Shown in pieces: positions 21,501-32,840 of a DNA stretch of 64,000 nt. Under the pieces are notes generated by a model, which worked only from the letters and a program-made list of their open reading frames with translations, was not told where the DNA came from and ran no database searches. Within the stretch, counting starts at the first letter, position 1. The number at the start of each line of letters is the position of its first letter. Both the position numbers and the translations under genes were made by a program. The stretch is from Larus michahellis (lineage: Eukaryota; Chordata; Aves; Charadriiformes; Laridae): assembly GCF_964199755.1 (NCBI RefSeq), contig NC_133907.1, forward strand, positions 6,019,001 to 6,083,000. Reading direction: 5' to 3'.

Positions 21501-24122
21501 CCAACCCCAGGACTCTGGCAGAGGAGAGCTCTGCCTCTGCCCCTGTGCTTGCCCAGCGAAGGAGAATGCCTTACGAGCACATATCTCTACTGAAATAAAC
21601 ACCTCAGAGGGGTGCAGGTCCTGTTCCAGTGACACAACTCGGATCCTGCAGAGCAGAATCGCACCTGCACCCATCGAACAGGGCAGCATGGGTCCATGGG
21701 GAGCAGGATGTGCACCAGAGCCCTCCAGCTTGCTCCCAGGAGCAACTAGAGATCGCTTTGTTCCCATCAGGAACATTATTTGGGTCTCCAGATGCTGTTT
21801 TGTCATGTTTCTCCTCATCAGCCGTTTCCTGACTCTCTTTGAGTACCTGCAGTGCAGCACCAGTCTCATGAGAGGTCAGAGGGCGAATAAAGAAAAGTGA
21901 ACCAAAAAAGCACATCTTCTTCTGCAGCAGGACATGGCAGGTGTGTGTGGCCCCTCACCAGGATCTTGCAGACACTGGTGCCACCGTCGTTTGCAAAAGA
22001 AGCAGCCAGAAGAAAGAGCAAATGCCCATGGTGACAAGCAGCACTGCTCCTGCGCCTCCTGGGGATGGCTGGGCTGTGTCCAGGGCATGTCATCGCTAAA
22101 CTGACGTGGAGCTCACAGCATCCACAGAAATCCTGCTTCCGCAGGGTGGCAGAAGCTGGACCCAGACCCCCCTCGCGCGCCCACCCAGGTCCACAGACAC
22201 GGAACGTCCTGAGGCTGACACAGACGGATGGGAAAGGGGCTCTTGACATTCAAACTGCTCATTTTCTCTCCCTCTTCTGTTCCCCTTCCTACCCACCTCA
22301 GCCCACTGAAACACAGACTCCTCTGCCATGTCCTGCCCACTGTCTTTCTGTGAAGGCGGGTATAATTTTACAGCATTCGGTGCAAAGAATTAATGTTATG
22401 CGGTTAAATTTTACAGGCTAGGATCCCATTCCTCCTTCCTGACCCCCTGTGCTGCTCGTCCTCCTACACCGCAGCCCTGGGGTGACCTGCAAGGGCAGAC
22501 CCAACACCGTTGTGAGGATCCAGCAGGATAATGAAGCTTTGCCTGCAGAAGTCTTGCTGACAAACTAGGATGTGGGATTGGGTTCAACAGGCTTTCCGCT
22601 GCCGCCAAAAGCCTGCCCGCCCCAAGGACACTGGGGACAGACGGGACTTGTCCAAAGTCTCTCTGAGAATCCAAGAAGAGCTCAGGTAACCTCAGCTGTG
22701 AAACAGCTGTTTGTGTCTGGCAGACACCGGCAGGATGGCATGTTTTGTCATGTGCACCTACCGCACACAGCCACAGAAAAATTACCATTAAAACCCAGGG
22801 ACTGGAGGAGATCCAAACAAGGAGATCCAATATAACTCATCAGTTATATTTAGGTGATCCCTGACAGGCATTGTTCTGATGTGCTCTTAAAAAGACATCC
22901 TTATCCCTCAAAAGACGGGGACTCCTTTATTGAGGATTTGTTCCAGTATTTAAGTCATTTTGTAATTGGAAAGTTTTTGCAAAGATCAAATACAGTCTCC
23001 CTTGATTCAAACCAACACAAGGACTTCTTCTCCACTAACTGTAGGTACAACCGATCACTGTCCTGTCTGCAGCACACGTACAAAGCTGAGCGCTCTCTCC
23101 ATCGAGCTTTCACAGCTTAAACAAAACCATTATTTTCACCTTTCCCCATGAGTTTCTACAGCCATAGTTATTTTTCCTCTCCTCTGGACGACGTCCAACT
23201 TTTGTGGCTAACAATTTGGAGCAGCCGTAATAAGCACATAAAAAGCCCAGTGCTGATGATAATGAAGTTATAGCAACACTGATGATGACTTGATTAGCCC
23301 CACATCCGCAGGTCAGGTTTGTGTAACAGCCCTGATCTCATCCCGGGCTGATGCAGCCCCGGCCAAAGCGGCAGGAAGGAGACAACGAAAGCAGGAGCCT
23401 CTTCCAGCGCGTGAGCCGTGAGTCACCCAGCCTCTCCTCCTGCAGCCGGTCTCCCGTGGGTGCTGAGCGTGGTTACTGCTGGGCCAATGGCTACAGCAGA
23501 AGAATCGCACTGGTCACGCTGGGGGGACACAGCCACAGGCTGCAGCGACAAATGCTGAGAGACACCAACACACCGTCCTCTGGAGGCCCCACCACAGCGC
23601 CCGCAATGCAGACGCTGGTCTGGAATATCCAGCAGAGCTGGCGGAGGAGAATCCGCTTTCCCTCTCTGTGGCACGGTGAAGTGCTTCCCCACTCCCACAC
23701 AGAGCGCGTGAGGAAACTGGAAACGACTGCTTGAGCACACGTCCGTGCTGCACCGGCCTCCACACCCGCCGCTCTGAACGTGAAGCACTGAGCGGCCTCA
23801 GCATCGTGTGCTTTGGGAAATCCCGTTTGTTTACATCTTACAATCGCCTTGGAAGTAACAAGGAAAAACATTACCAGCAAAACAGCAAATGTTTTTTAAC
23901 CAAAGAAAATGTTGTTATCCAGCTGACCCAGCAGGAAAGCCTCTTGTTGAACATGACAGAGGGTAAGAAAGTCTAGAAAATGACAGACAAGTCATTTTGA
24001 CTATTCTGCGCTTGTTAGACAAGATGAGGAAATGCTGGTTTCAAGTGTTTCCTCAGATAAACGATGAGATTCCAGAAAGATGAAAGACTTGCGGGAAAAA
24101 GTCGACCGTAACTACAATGAGT
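18600..24122. other. Gene-poor stretch with AT-rich non-coding DNA
   Basis: No coding exon or RNA gene was recognised on either strand over about 5.5 kb. AT-rich islands at about 19730-19880, 20205-20245, 20690-20900 and 22970-23290 differ from the GC-rich gene regions on both sides and would be candidates for conserved non-coding elements. Long apparent frames lack any recognisable domain. Confidence 0.5.
20478..20571. repeat. Exact 47-bp tandem duplication
   Basis: Two back-to-back 47-bp units (20478-20524 and 20525-20571), each starting TCGGGATTTCAAGGAC, are identical in every base that I read. This indicates a very recent duplication. Confidence 0.9.
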
Positions 24123-24720
24123 TGTGCTGGTTTTGGCCGGGGTAGAGTTAACTTTCGTCACAGTAACTAGTATGGGGCTATGTTTTGGATTTGTGCTGGA
24201 AAGAGTGTTGGTAACACAGGGATGTTTTAGTTACTACTGAGCAGTGCTTACACAATGTCAAGGCTTTTTCTGCTCCTCACGCCACCCTGCCTGTGATCAG
24301 GCTGGGGGACACAGCAATTTGGGAGGGGACACAGCTGGGACAGCTGTCCCCAACTGACCAAAGGGATATTCCATGCCATATAACGTCGTGTTCGGTATAT
24401 AAAGGTGGGGGAAGAAGAAGGAAGGGAGGATGTTCAGAGTTAGGGTGTTTCTCTTCCCAAGTAACCATTACATCTGATGGAGCCCTGCGTTCCTGGAGAT
24501 GGCTGCACACCCGCCTGACAATGGGAAGCAGGGAATTAATTCCTTGTTTTGCTTTGCTTATGCACGGCTTTTGTTCTACCTGTTAAATTTTCTTTCTTTA
24601 TCTCAACCCACGAGTTTTCTCGCTTTTACTCTTCTGAATTCTCTCCCCCAGCCCGCTGGGGCGGGGGGTGAGCGGGTGGCTGTGTGGTGCTTGGTTGTTG
24701 GCTGCGGTTAAACCATGACA
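24123..24720 (+). mobile_element. Solo LTR of an avian ERV-L type endogenous retrovirus
   Basis: About 598 bp running from TGTGCTGGTTTTGGCC to CCATGACA, with the TG...CA ends of a retroviral LTR. The sequence matches the LTR family that I know to be common in neoavian genomes. No internal retroviral region flanks it, so it is a fossil left by recombination between two LTRs. Flanking bases show no perfect target duplication. Divergence from the remembered family sequence looks modest, which suggests a middle-aged insertion. It lies in sense orientation about 0.7 kb upstream of DNTTIP1. Confidence 0.8.
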
Positions 24721-25305
24721 CAAGTTTATTTTTCCATTTCAGGCACAGAGTATAACACAAGGAAGAACGCAGAGATCGTGGAAGGACAAACATTTGCATT
24801 TCTGCAACTGCAACTCTTTGGGTCTCACAGGCAGGGTCAATGTGCAACCAGTTTCACCTGAGACAGGTCCTGTCCGAGGTGGAACAGGGTGGAACAGCGT
24901 AACTTTCTAAGGCTTTGGGACTCAGGATTATTTTAGAGCTAACTGTCCCTCACTGCGTTCATCCATGAAGCTGCACTTCTTTAGAACTAAGGATTTCTTT
25001 AGCGCTGCGTGCTCTGACATGACCTGTCGCCCGCGTACGTATGAGAGGGACCACACAGTGCACGGGGTGAGGTTTAAAACAAGCCATGAGGGAAAAACAA
25101 TGGTGGAGGCCTGGCGGGGAGCAAGCGCGGCTCCGTTAAACTCCCGGCGGCCACGTCAGCCTGCCTCGCCCTCTCGGGCCGGTTGCGTTCGGCTCCCCGC
25201 TCTGCCCCACCGCCTCCTCCTCGGGAACGGCCCCATCCCCAAACACCGTGTGTGTGTGTTCTCCCTCACGAGGCTCCCCGGTCCGGCACCGGGCCTCCCG
25301 CTGCC

Positions 25306-25319
25306 GTCGCCATGGCAAC
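25306..25319 (+). promoter_or_regulatory. X-box (RFX-type) palindrome in the DNTTIP1 promoter
   Basis: GTCGCCATGGCAAC fits the RFX X-box consensus GTNRCC-N-RGYAAC. It lies about 110 bp upstream of the DNTTIP1 start codon within a CpG-rich promoter (about 25130-25560). Confidence 0.4.
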
Positions 25320-25430
25320 CCTTCACTTCCGGCGCACTGTCGGGGCGTCGCGGGCCGATGACGCCAGCTGCGCCCGGCGCTTCCGGTTGCACCAAGCGGG
25401 AGCGGGATCGGGGCCGCCGCCGCTGCCGCC

Positions 25431-28400
25431 ATGGGCGCCGCCCGGGATGCGGAGCAGCAGCCGGGGCCGCCGGGCGAGGAGGGTCTAGGCGGCGCCGAGG
25501 AGCAGCTGGTCAGCACGGTGAGGCGGGGGGGGGCCGGGGCCGGGGGGTGGAGGGAAGGGGAGGGGGCAGCGGGCGGGCCGCGGCTGACGGCTGTGTCCCG
25601 CAGAGCCCCTGGAACATCATGATCAAGCACCGGCAGGTGCAGCGGCGTGGCCGGCGCTCACAGATGACCACCAGGTACGGAGTGGGCCGGGTCGGAGGGA
25701 CCGGGCCGGTCGGGAGCTGGGCTGGGGGGGCGGTGGGGGGTGTCCGGGCCGGCTGGATCTGAGGGGGAAGGTTGAACAGCGGGACTGGACTGGGCTGGAC
25801 CAAACTGGGCACCAGACCGGAGGGGAGGATGTGGGTCAGAGCAGTCTGGGGGACACCCACACACACACACCTGAATCTTCCACCTTCAGCTTCACGGACC
25901 CGGTCGTGTCCATGGACCTGCTGCGAGCTGTCCTGCAGCCCAGCATCAACGAGGAAATCCGGGCCGTCTTCAACAAGTACATGAAGGTGAGAACTGCCCC
26001 ATCCCATCATGGGCTGCATAGAGAGAGCTCCACTCCCAGCTGCTCTGCGAGGCTGTGGCGCCTGGCTCGTGGGTGCAGCGTGGGAGCTGGGCCTGCATGC
26101 CTGCCCTGACGCTGCCTGGCTGCTCAGGCTGTAACCCTCTCCTCCAGTTTTTCCAGAAGGCAGCAATCAACGTACGTGATAATGTCGGGGAGGAGGTGGA
26201 CCCAGAACAGCTCATCCAGGAGACGTGTCGGAGCTGCCTGGAGCAGGTGGGTGCTAAGTGAGGGGCTCCGCTCCCTCAGCAGAGCCTGGTACCTGGACGA
26301 GCAGAGCAGCCCAGCTAGGACACATCCCTCTTAATGGCTTTGCCATTAGTCGGGAGGGATGACACATCCACAGCCCTTCTATGGTTGCTGGGCTCGGCTT
26401 CATTCTCACTGGGAAGAGGAGAGCAGTCAGGTCCGGGGGCAGCTCATGCTGCTGCTTTCTGCTGCTGCCGTTAGCACGTGGTGCATGGAGCTTCCACAGA
26501 GACCAGCCTCCTGGCATCTGTCAGAGAGTCCTGGGGGGGCAGGTTTTTTTTCTTTCACATCTTGCTTTCGTCCCAGTTGACCAGATTGTGCTTTTGCATC
26601 TTGCTATCTCTGAAAGCACTGCATGGCGGCACTCCAAAAGCAGACATGTTACAGGGCTTTCAGGCAGATACACAAAAGTGAGTGTTGCTGGCAGGTCCCT
26701 CTTGGGCCCAGAATCGGGTAACCCTTCTTTGTCTTCCTGCAGGCCAAACTGTTGTTCTCTGATGGCAAAAAGGTTGTTCCCAGGTTGCCCCATGAGCAGG
26801 TAGTACCAAAGGTAAAAGTTATAATTGTTCCCAGAGGCTTGAATGGCTTGTAAGAGCTGTGAGAAAGGTTGGAATTGCTTTGTTCTCTGCCTCTTCTTGT
26901 CCATCAGTACTCCAGGGGGAAGGCAGAGCTGGGGGATGTTAGGCGAGGAGGGAGTGGTACCTACAGGGCAACAAAAATCCCAGGTGCAGTCACCGCTTGT
27001 TGGGAGTTCGGTGCCTCTCACAGGGACAGGGTGGGGTTGGCATTTCCCTGTGCACTCGGGCTTTCTGCCTCAAATGTGGCAAAGGCGAGGACGGACAGCG
27101 GGATGCATGGAGCTCTGCCCGCCTGGCGGGGAGAAGGGCCCGGCTCATCCCACTGCCATTCCTCTTCCAGCGTGCCAGACAGATGGATGAGGAGCTGAAT
27201 CGTCGAGGGAGCCCCATTCCCAAAAAGGTAGGAAGGCTTTTCCGTACAAGGGATTTTATTTTTTGGGAAGCCTCGTCCTCCTTCCTGGCCATTCCCAGAA
27301 TATGAGCGCGTGCAAGTGCACGGGCAGCTTTTGGGGTGCCTCAGAGGTGCTCGTTCTCATGCCAGCCAACATTTCTGCTCATGACAAAAAGAGCAGCTTC
27401 CCTGGGAGGGGGCGGGTAGCAGAGAGAGTTCTCTCTGCCTGCACAGCTAAGTCACTGAAGGATTTCTTCCATGCAGAGGAAGGGGCGGCCTCCAGTACAG
27501 AGCCTGTCAAACGATCGCGGGGTCTCAGGCATGGCTGCGTGAGTATGGGTCCCGTGTTTCAGGAGGGCAGGGGGGGAAATGAGGCTGCCTGAATTGGGGA
27601 GTACAGAATCCCTGCAGTCTCCTCCCCATCCTGCAGAAAGTAAAGGTGCAGGGGGAGTGCCAGCAGGCAGGCGGGAGGGATTTAGGTTGAGCTGTTCTTC
27701 CCAGGAGGCAAAGACCTTCAAGGAAACAGTTTTAAACAGGCCTAAAGGGGTGAAAAGGTCCAGATGGACTATTCAGAGTGAGCAGTGGGTGGTGATGGGA
27801 TCTTGGCAGCTGGGGAGAGAACAACTTGCAGCAAAGATGAAGGGCTGGAGCAGGGCACCGTGGGGGAATGGCGGGTGTGAACAAAGGCGGATCTGGAAGG
27901 GCTGGGGCTCAGTCCGTGCTGCTGGTGCCACAGTGGTGACTGCGCTGGTCGCATAGGAACTCGTTCTTACTGCATTTTCCTTCTCCTCAGGTGGAAGCTC
28001 AAGGTCTCTGAGCCAGTGAGAAGGGATGGACCAAAGGTATTGGCTGGCCAACACTACTGGGCTCACCCTCTCCTCCCCTTTGCTTCCGCCAGCAGAGCCC
28101 TGCTGCTGCGGGAGCGGAGGACAGCACTGAGCTGTGCTGCGCCCCAACGGGCCCCTGCAGTGCAGGAGAGAAGCAAGAAGAGGAGCGAAGTGCCTGGAGG
28201 CCTTTGCTTGTCTCCCCCAGGCACTGTAGCCTGTAGCTCTGCAGAGTGGTGCCACTGTTAAGAGACCTGGGGAGAGCAGTAGTAGCCAGGAGGATCCCAC
28301 AAGTGTTTCCCACAAGGGAAACTGCTTAGATCAGCCCAGAGGGAATGTAATTTCCCTCCTCTGCGGAAGTCCGGAGGTCTGTGGCCAGCTCCCTCCCTCC

Positions 28401-30562
28401 CAGGCTGGGGGTGGTTCCAAGGTTTCCCATCAGAGAGCTGAGGCTCGTGGAGCATGGAGCACCAGCTTCATTTCTAATGTTGCCGCTTTTCCAATTGCTC
28501 TGTAGTGGGATCCATCCCGACTGACTGAAACCACAACCTTTGTGCTGGGATCTCGAGCAAACAAGTAAGGAATGGCCCTGTTGATGGAGGGTGGTGTCTC
28601 CAAGGCAGGAGCCCGTAAGACTCCTCCCGTCACTTCGCTTCTCTGCCTCGAAAGCAGTAGGAAGGGCTTGGGGAGGAGAGGTGTCCCCATACCACCGCGG
28701 CCACCCTCCCTGCAGGTGTAACACCCCCTCGTGTTCCTCTTTCAGAGCTCTCGGGATGGGAGGAACAAGAGGGCGCCTCTACATCAAGCATCCCCACCTC
28801 TTTAAGGTCAGATGCCGCAGCAGGACGCTTCCTCCTTCGGGGTTTGCTCAGAAACGGTTTCTGATGGGAATCGGGAGCGTGTGCTTCGGATCACTTGTTT
28901 TCTTCCTCCCCCACACCCTTGTTTGTTGTCTTAGAGCACGCACGCAGTCTGTCTAGCACACTGGAACATAAGTTAACAGCTTAGGGCAGCCTCCAAAGTG
29001 GTGGGTTTGGCTGGAGCCAGGGCTTGAGGCTGGAGAAACGGCAGGCAGAGCTGAGCCCCCACTTCCCTGACAGCCCCTGGTGGGGGGCAACGCACTTGAG
29101 GGAGCGCTGGAGCGGGGCACAGCATCCCGGCAGGAGGGTGGTCAGAGCGGAAGGTCTGTTGCCTGTGTTGAGCTAGGTCCTTGCTGCTTTATTGCAGTAC
29201 GCAGCCGACCCGCAAGATAAGCACTGGCTGGCAGAGCAGCAGCACATGAGGGCCACTGGGGGCAAGATGGTGAGTACGCCTGGGCTGGCGGCTGCTGCAG
29301 CCGGCGGGGACCGCGCAGAGACCCACCGCAGGGCTAGGACGGGCAGAGGAGCCGCCTGCTTCGGGGAAGGTGGCTTCAGCAGGAGGCTAGGCAGGGCGCA
29401 CGGAGGCAGACGTGCTCCCAGGGGGCTGCGGAGGTCCATCCGCTGCCCCCTGGGATTTGGGCGAAGGCAAGTGGCGCAGGCCAGGAGGCCACCCCGGCTC
29501 CCACGGGGAGCTTTGGCTCCGTGCTGGCTGGGGACAGGGGATGTGGCACTGCCCTCACTACTGCCAGAGTGGGTGTGTGACAGCCCTGAGGTGTGTCCCC
29601 CCCTTGTGCTGCAGGCCTACCTCCTCATCGAAGAGGACATTCGGGATTTGGCGGCCAGTGACGATTACAGGTGAGGAACAGAGCAGAGGTGCCATGTGTG
29701 CCTGGGGCTGCTGTCCCCGGTGGGGGGGGCCTCTGCTGTGACCACCCTTGCTTCTCTGCAGGGGGGGCCCTGTGTTGGAGAAGCGCTGCCCTATGCTGGC
29801 TGGGGGGGGCTCAGTGCTGGTTGAGGGCTTGCTGCTGGTTGGGGGTTGGTGCCAGGGGTCCATGGTGGGTGCCAGGGGTTTGGGCTCACTGCTGGTTGGG
29901 GTCAATGGTGGGTGCTGGGGCTTTGGGCTTGCAGCTGGACGGGGGCCTGGGGTGGGTGCTGGGGGTTTGAGTTCACTGCTGGACGGGCATCTGGGGTGGG
30001 TGCTGGGGGTTTGGGCTTGGTGCTAGTTGGGGGTCCACAGTGAGTGCTGGAGGTTTGGGCGCAGTGCTGGTTGGAGAGCCATGGTGAGTGCCAGGGTCCG
30101 TAGTGGGTGCTGGGGGCTTGGGCTTGTTGCTGGCTGGGGGTCTATGGTGGGTGCCAGGGGTTGGGGCTTGGTGCTGGTTGGGGGTCCATAGTGGGTGCTG
30201 GGGTCTATGGTGGGTGCTAGGGATTTGGGCTCGCTGCTGGTTGGGGGTCCATGGTGGGTGCTGAGGGGTTGGGTTCAGTGATGGGGGTCCATGGTGGGTG
30301 CTGGGGGGTCAGGTTCGGTACCGGTTGGGGGTTCATGGTGGGTGCTGGAGGTTTGGGCCTGGTGCTGGTGGGGGGTCTGTGGTGGGTGCCGAGGTCCCAC
30401 TGTCTCACCCCACCTCTCCCCAGGGATTCCGTCGACCTGCGGCTGGACGAGCTGAAGCCATTTGTCCCGCCGGCATGGATGACGGAGAAGATGCAGAAGC
30501 ACATGGAGACGCTTCGCCGCGGGGGGGACGCGCCGCCCCCCGAGTGCCCCCCTGAACCCTGA
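25431..30562 (+). CDS. DNTTIP1: Deoxynucleotidyltransferase-interacting protein 1
   Basis: This nuclear scaffold of the MiDAC histone deacetylase complex (HDAC1/2 plus MIDEAS) was first found as a TdT partner. Thirteen exons: 25431-25517, 25604-25674, 25890-25986, 26148-26246, 26743-26811, 27171-27227, 27477-27538, 27991-28036, 28506-28564, 28746-28806, 29198-29269, 29615-29670 and 30424-30562. They splice in frame to about 324 residues (human 329). Conserved blocks are SPWNIMIKHRQVQRRGRRSQ, the dimerisation region LRAVLQPSINEE, an AT-hook-like RKGRPP, and the C-terminal DNA-binding region from GMGGTRGR through HPHLFKYAADPQDKHWLAEQ to EEDIRDLAASDDYR. Exon 1 and the last 25 residues diverge most. 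UBE2C follows on the same strand, about 0.7 kb on. Confidence 0.95.
29771..30410. repeat. G-rich minisatellite in DNTTIP1 intron 12
   Basis: About 640 bp of degenerate units of roughly 40-50 bp, built from GGTGGGTGCTGGGGGTTTGG and TGCTGGTTGGGGGTCCA. It occupies most of the last intron and has the G-run pattern of a quadruplex-prone variable repeat. Confidence 0.85.
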
Positions 30563-30581
30563 GAGCCCCCTCCGGGCCCCT

Positions 30582-30587
30582 AATAAA
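30582..30587 (+). terminator. poly(A) signal of DNTTIP1
   Basis: AATAAA lies only about 20 bp after the TGA stop at 30562, giving an unusually short 3' UTR. Confidence 0.75.
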
Positions 30588-30689
30588 GCCGCTTCGCACT
30601 TGCTTCCGCCGCCTCCTGGGGCCGGGGTGGGAGGGTTGGTGGTGTCTGGCCCTTTAAGAGACCCGCGGCTCCGCCCCGCGGGGCAGCGG

Positions 30690-30824
30690 CCAATCGCGAC
30701 GCTTCCGCGGCGGCGGCCGCCGGCCGTTACCGTGACAGCCGCATCCGGGGCGAGTCGCCATTGGTCGGCTCGAAGGGAGCTGCCCGCTGATTGGCGGAGG
30801 GGCCGCACGTTGGAAACATTCAAA
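30690..30824 (+). promoter_or_regulatory. UBE2C cell-cycle promoter: three CCAAT boxes and a CHR
   Basis: CCAAT at 30690-30694, inverted ATTGG at 30760-30764 and at 30790-30794, then TTCAAA (reverse of the CHR TTTGAA) at 30819-30824. Spaced NF-Y sites followed by a CHR are the hallmark of G2/M promoters controlled by the DREAM and MuvB complexes, and UBE2C is a known member of that group. Assignment is by pattern and distance to the UBE2C start. Confidence 0.65.
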
Positions 30825-30941
30825 CGGGGCGCGGGAGGTGGGGCGGGACCGGACGGGGCGGGACGGGACGGAACGGAACGGAACCGAACCATCGCACCGG
30901 AGAGCGCCCTGCTCCGGGACCGCCGCACCGGGATCGGGACA

Positions 30942-31030
30942 GCCGCACCGGGGAGCCTCCTGCGCCGCACCGTCACCGGGCCGCCGCACCGGGGAGCCTC
31001 CTGCGCCGCACCGTCACCGGGCCGCCGCAC
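30942..31030. repeat. 41-bp tandem repeat in the UBE2C leader
   Basis: Two copies (30942-30982 and 30983-31023) of a 41-bp GC-rich unit beginning GCCGCACCGGGGAGCCTCC, with the start of a third. Confidence 0.85.
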
Positions 31031-31231
31031 AGGAGGGCGCCCTGTATCGTCCCTCCGCACCGGCGAGCCCCGCTAAGAGAGCCCAGACCCCTACTCGGCA
31101 CCGGGGGAGCCCCGCCGCACCGGGGAGCCCCGGAGGGAGCGGAGCCCGGTGCGGCGCCGCCCGGGAGCGGGAGTCGCGTCCAGCGCCCGTGAGCCGCCGG
31201 GTACCGTCGCCCAGCACCTCCGGGAGCCGCC

Positions 31232-32346
31232 ATGGCCTCGCAGAACGCCGACCCCGCCGCCGTGTCCAGCGCGGCTGCCCGTAAAGCGGCTGAAGGGGGA
31301 GCGACGGCGGCCCGCGGCTCGGTGGGGAAGAGGTGAGCTAGGGCCGGGGCGGGAGCTGGGGTCTGCCCCGCCGGACCGGCCCGGTAACGTGTGCTTCCCC
31401 CGCAGGCTGCAGCAGGAGCTGATGGCGCTCATGGTGAGTCGGGTCCCGGGGGGGCGGTTCCGGAGCCGAGCCGGGGGGGCTCTGGGGGGAGTCCCGGTCC
31501 GCCCTGACCCGCTGTCCCCGCAGATGTCCGGTGACAAAGGCATCTCCGCCTTCCCCGAGTCTGACAACCTCTTCAAGTGGATCGGGACCATCGACGGTGC
31601 CGCCGGCACGGTGAGTAGCTGGGACCCCGGGTCTACCCTGGTCCCCCCGGGATGAGGGTGGTCTCAGTCCTCCCCGCAGCCCTCCCTTCAATCTGGGGTT
31701 CCCCCTGCGCCCTGGCTCCCCTTGGGGTGCCCGTCCCCCCCCCGGGCCATGGCCCCTGTCGCTGACTCCTGCCCACAGGCCTACGAGGAGCTGCGGTACA
31801 AGCTGTCGCTGGAGTTCCCCAGCGGGTACCCCTACACCGCACCCACCGTGCGGTTCCTGACGCCCTGCTACCACCCCAACGTCGACACCCAGGGCAACAT
31901 CTGCCTCGACATCCTCAAGGACAAGTGGTCGGCCCTCTACGATGTCCGCACCATCCTGCTCTCCATCCAGAGCCTGCTGGCAGGTGGGTCCTGCGGCCAC
32001 CATGCTGCAGTGGGGTACTGGGAGGGATGGGGTGGGGGGGGGCGACAGTGGTGGGGTGCAGGGCTTGGGGGTCCAAGCCACCCCACCCGCTGACCCAGCC
32101 CCTATCCCCAGAGCCAAACATCGAGAGCCCCCTGAACACACACGCCGCTGAACTCTGGAAGAACCAAGCTGGTGAGTGCCTGGGGTGGAAGCCCCTACTT
32201 TGCTCCCTCAGACCTCTGACCCTGCTGCCTACCCAGTCCCGTGGCTGCCCCGGGACCCCCAGCCCCATATCCCCCCTCTCTCCTCAGCCTACAAGAAGTA
32301 CGTGCGGGAGACGTATGCCAAGCAAGCCAAGAGCCAGGAGACCTGA
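31232..32346 (+). CDS. UBE2C: Ubiquitin-conjugating enzyme E2 C (UbcH10)
   Basis: This E2 enzyme primes ubiquitin chains on APC/C substrates such as cyclins during mitosis. Six exons: 31232-31332, 31406-31433, 31524-31610, 31779-31983, 32112-32171 and 32288-32346. They give 179 residues, the human length. The disordered N-terminus starts [10 protein letters not shown]. The UBC fold carries the HPN motif (YHPNVDTQ) and catalytic Cys114 in NICLDIL. The C-terminal helix contains [11 protein letters not shown], whose RTIL is the destruction-box-like motif. Only the extreme ends differ much from the human protein. The start codon is in good context (gccgccATGG). Confidence 0.97.
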
Positions 32347-32472
32347 CCCACGCCACCTCTCCCCATCACGCTTGGGTCTCTGTCCGCTCCCCGTCCGGCC
32401 GCTTCCCCCGGCTTTCTGTATCATAGGCTGTTTTTAAATTAATTTCGCAGTCCGAGCCACGGTTAATGTATA

Positions 32473-32478
32473 AATAAA
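32473..32478 (+). terminator. poly(A) signal of UBE2C
   Basis: AATAAA within TATAAATAAATG, about 130 bp after the stop codon. Confidence 0.75.
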
Positions 32479-32642
32479 TGCATGTTTATAACTTTTCTTC
32501 TGGGGGTTTTGTGGCAGCCTGGCAACCCGTGAGTGCCCAGAGGTAGCTTCTCTCGGTCAGCCCAACAACAGGGTCCCACTGGCCCCTCTGCAAGCATGGG
32601 GAGGAAGGGAGGGGACACTGATCCCCATGGGGTAACAGGGGC

Positions 32643-32648
32643 TTTATT
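32643..32648 (-). terminator. poly(A) signal of the RGS9BP-like gene
   Basis: Minus-strand AATAAA about 190 bp past the TGA at 32841. It converges with the UBE2C 3' end about 165 bp away. Confidence 0.65.
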
Positions 32649-32840
32649 AACACTTGGGGTGCCAAGAGCTCATCCTGGTCCCTCCACTGGGTGGGGGCAG
32701 CCCCTAAGCATCACTGCCCAGGCAGGGGGCCGGGGGAGCAGGGGTACACAGGGCTCTGTCCCCAGCTCCATGATGGAGGCATCGTGGATGGGGGGGTGGG
32801 CGTGGGGGGTGACAGCCCTGCCACCTCTCCTGCCCCTCTG

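Noticed and set aside
24277-24720. Coding gene within the LTR
   Set aside because: Short frames here lie inside a retroviral LTR, which is non-coding.
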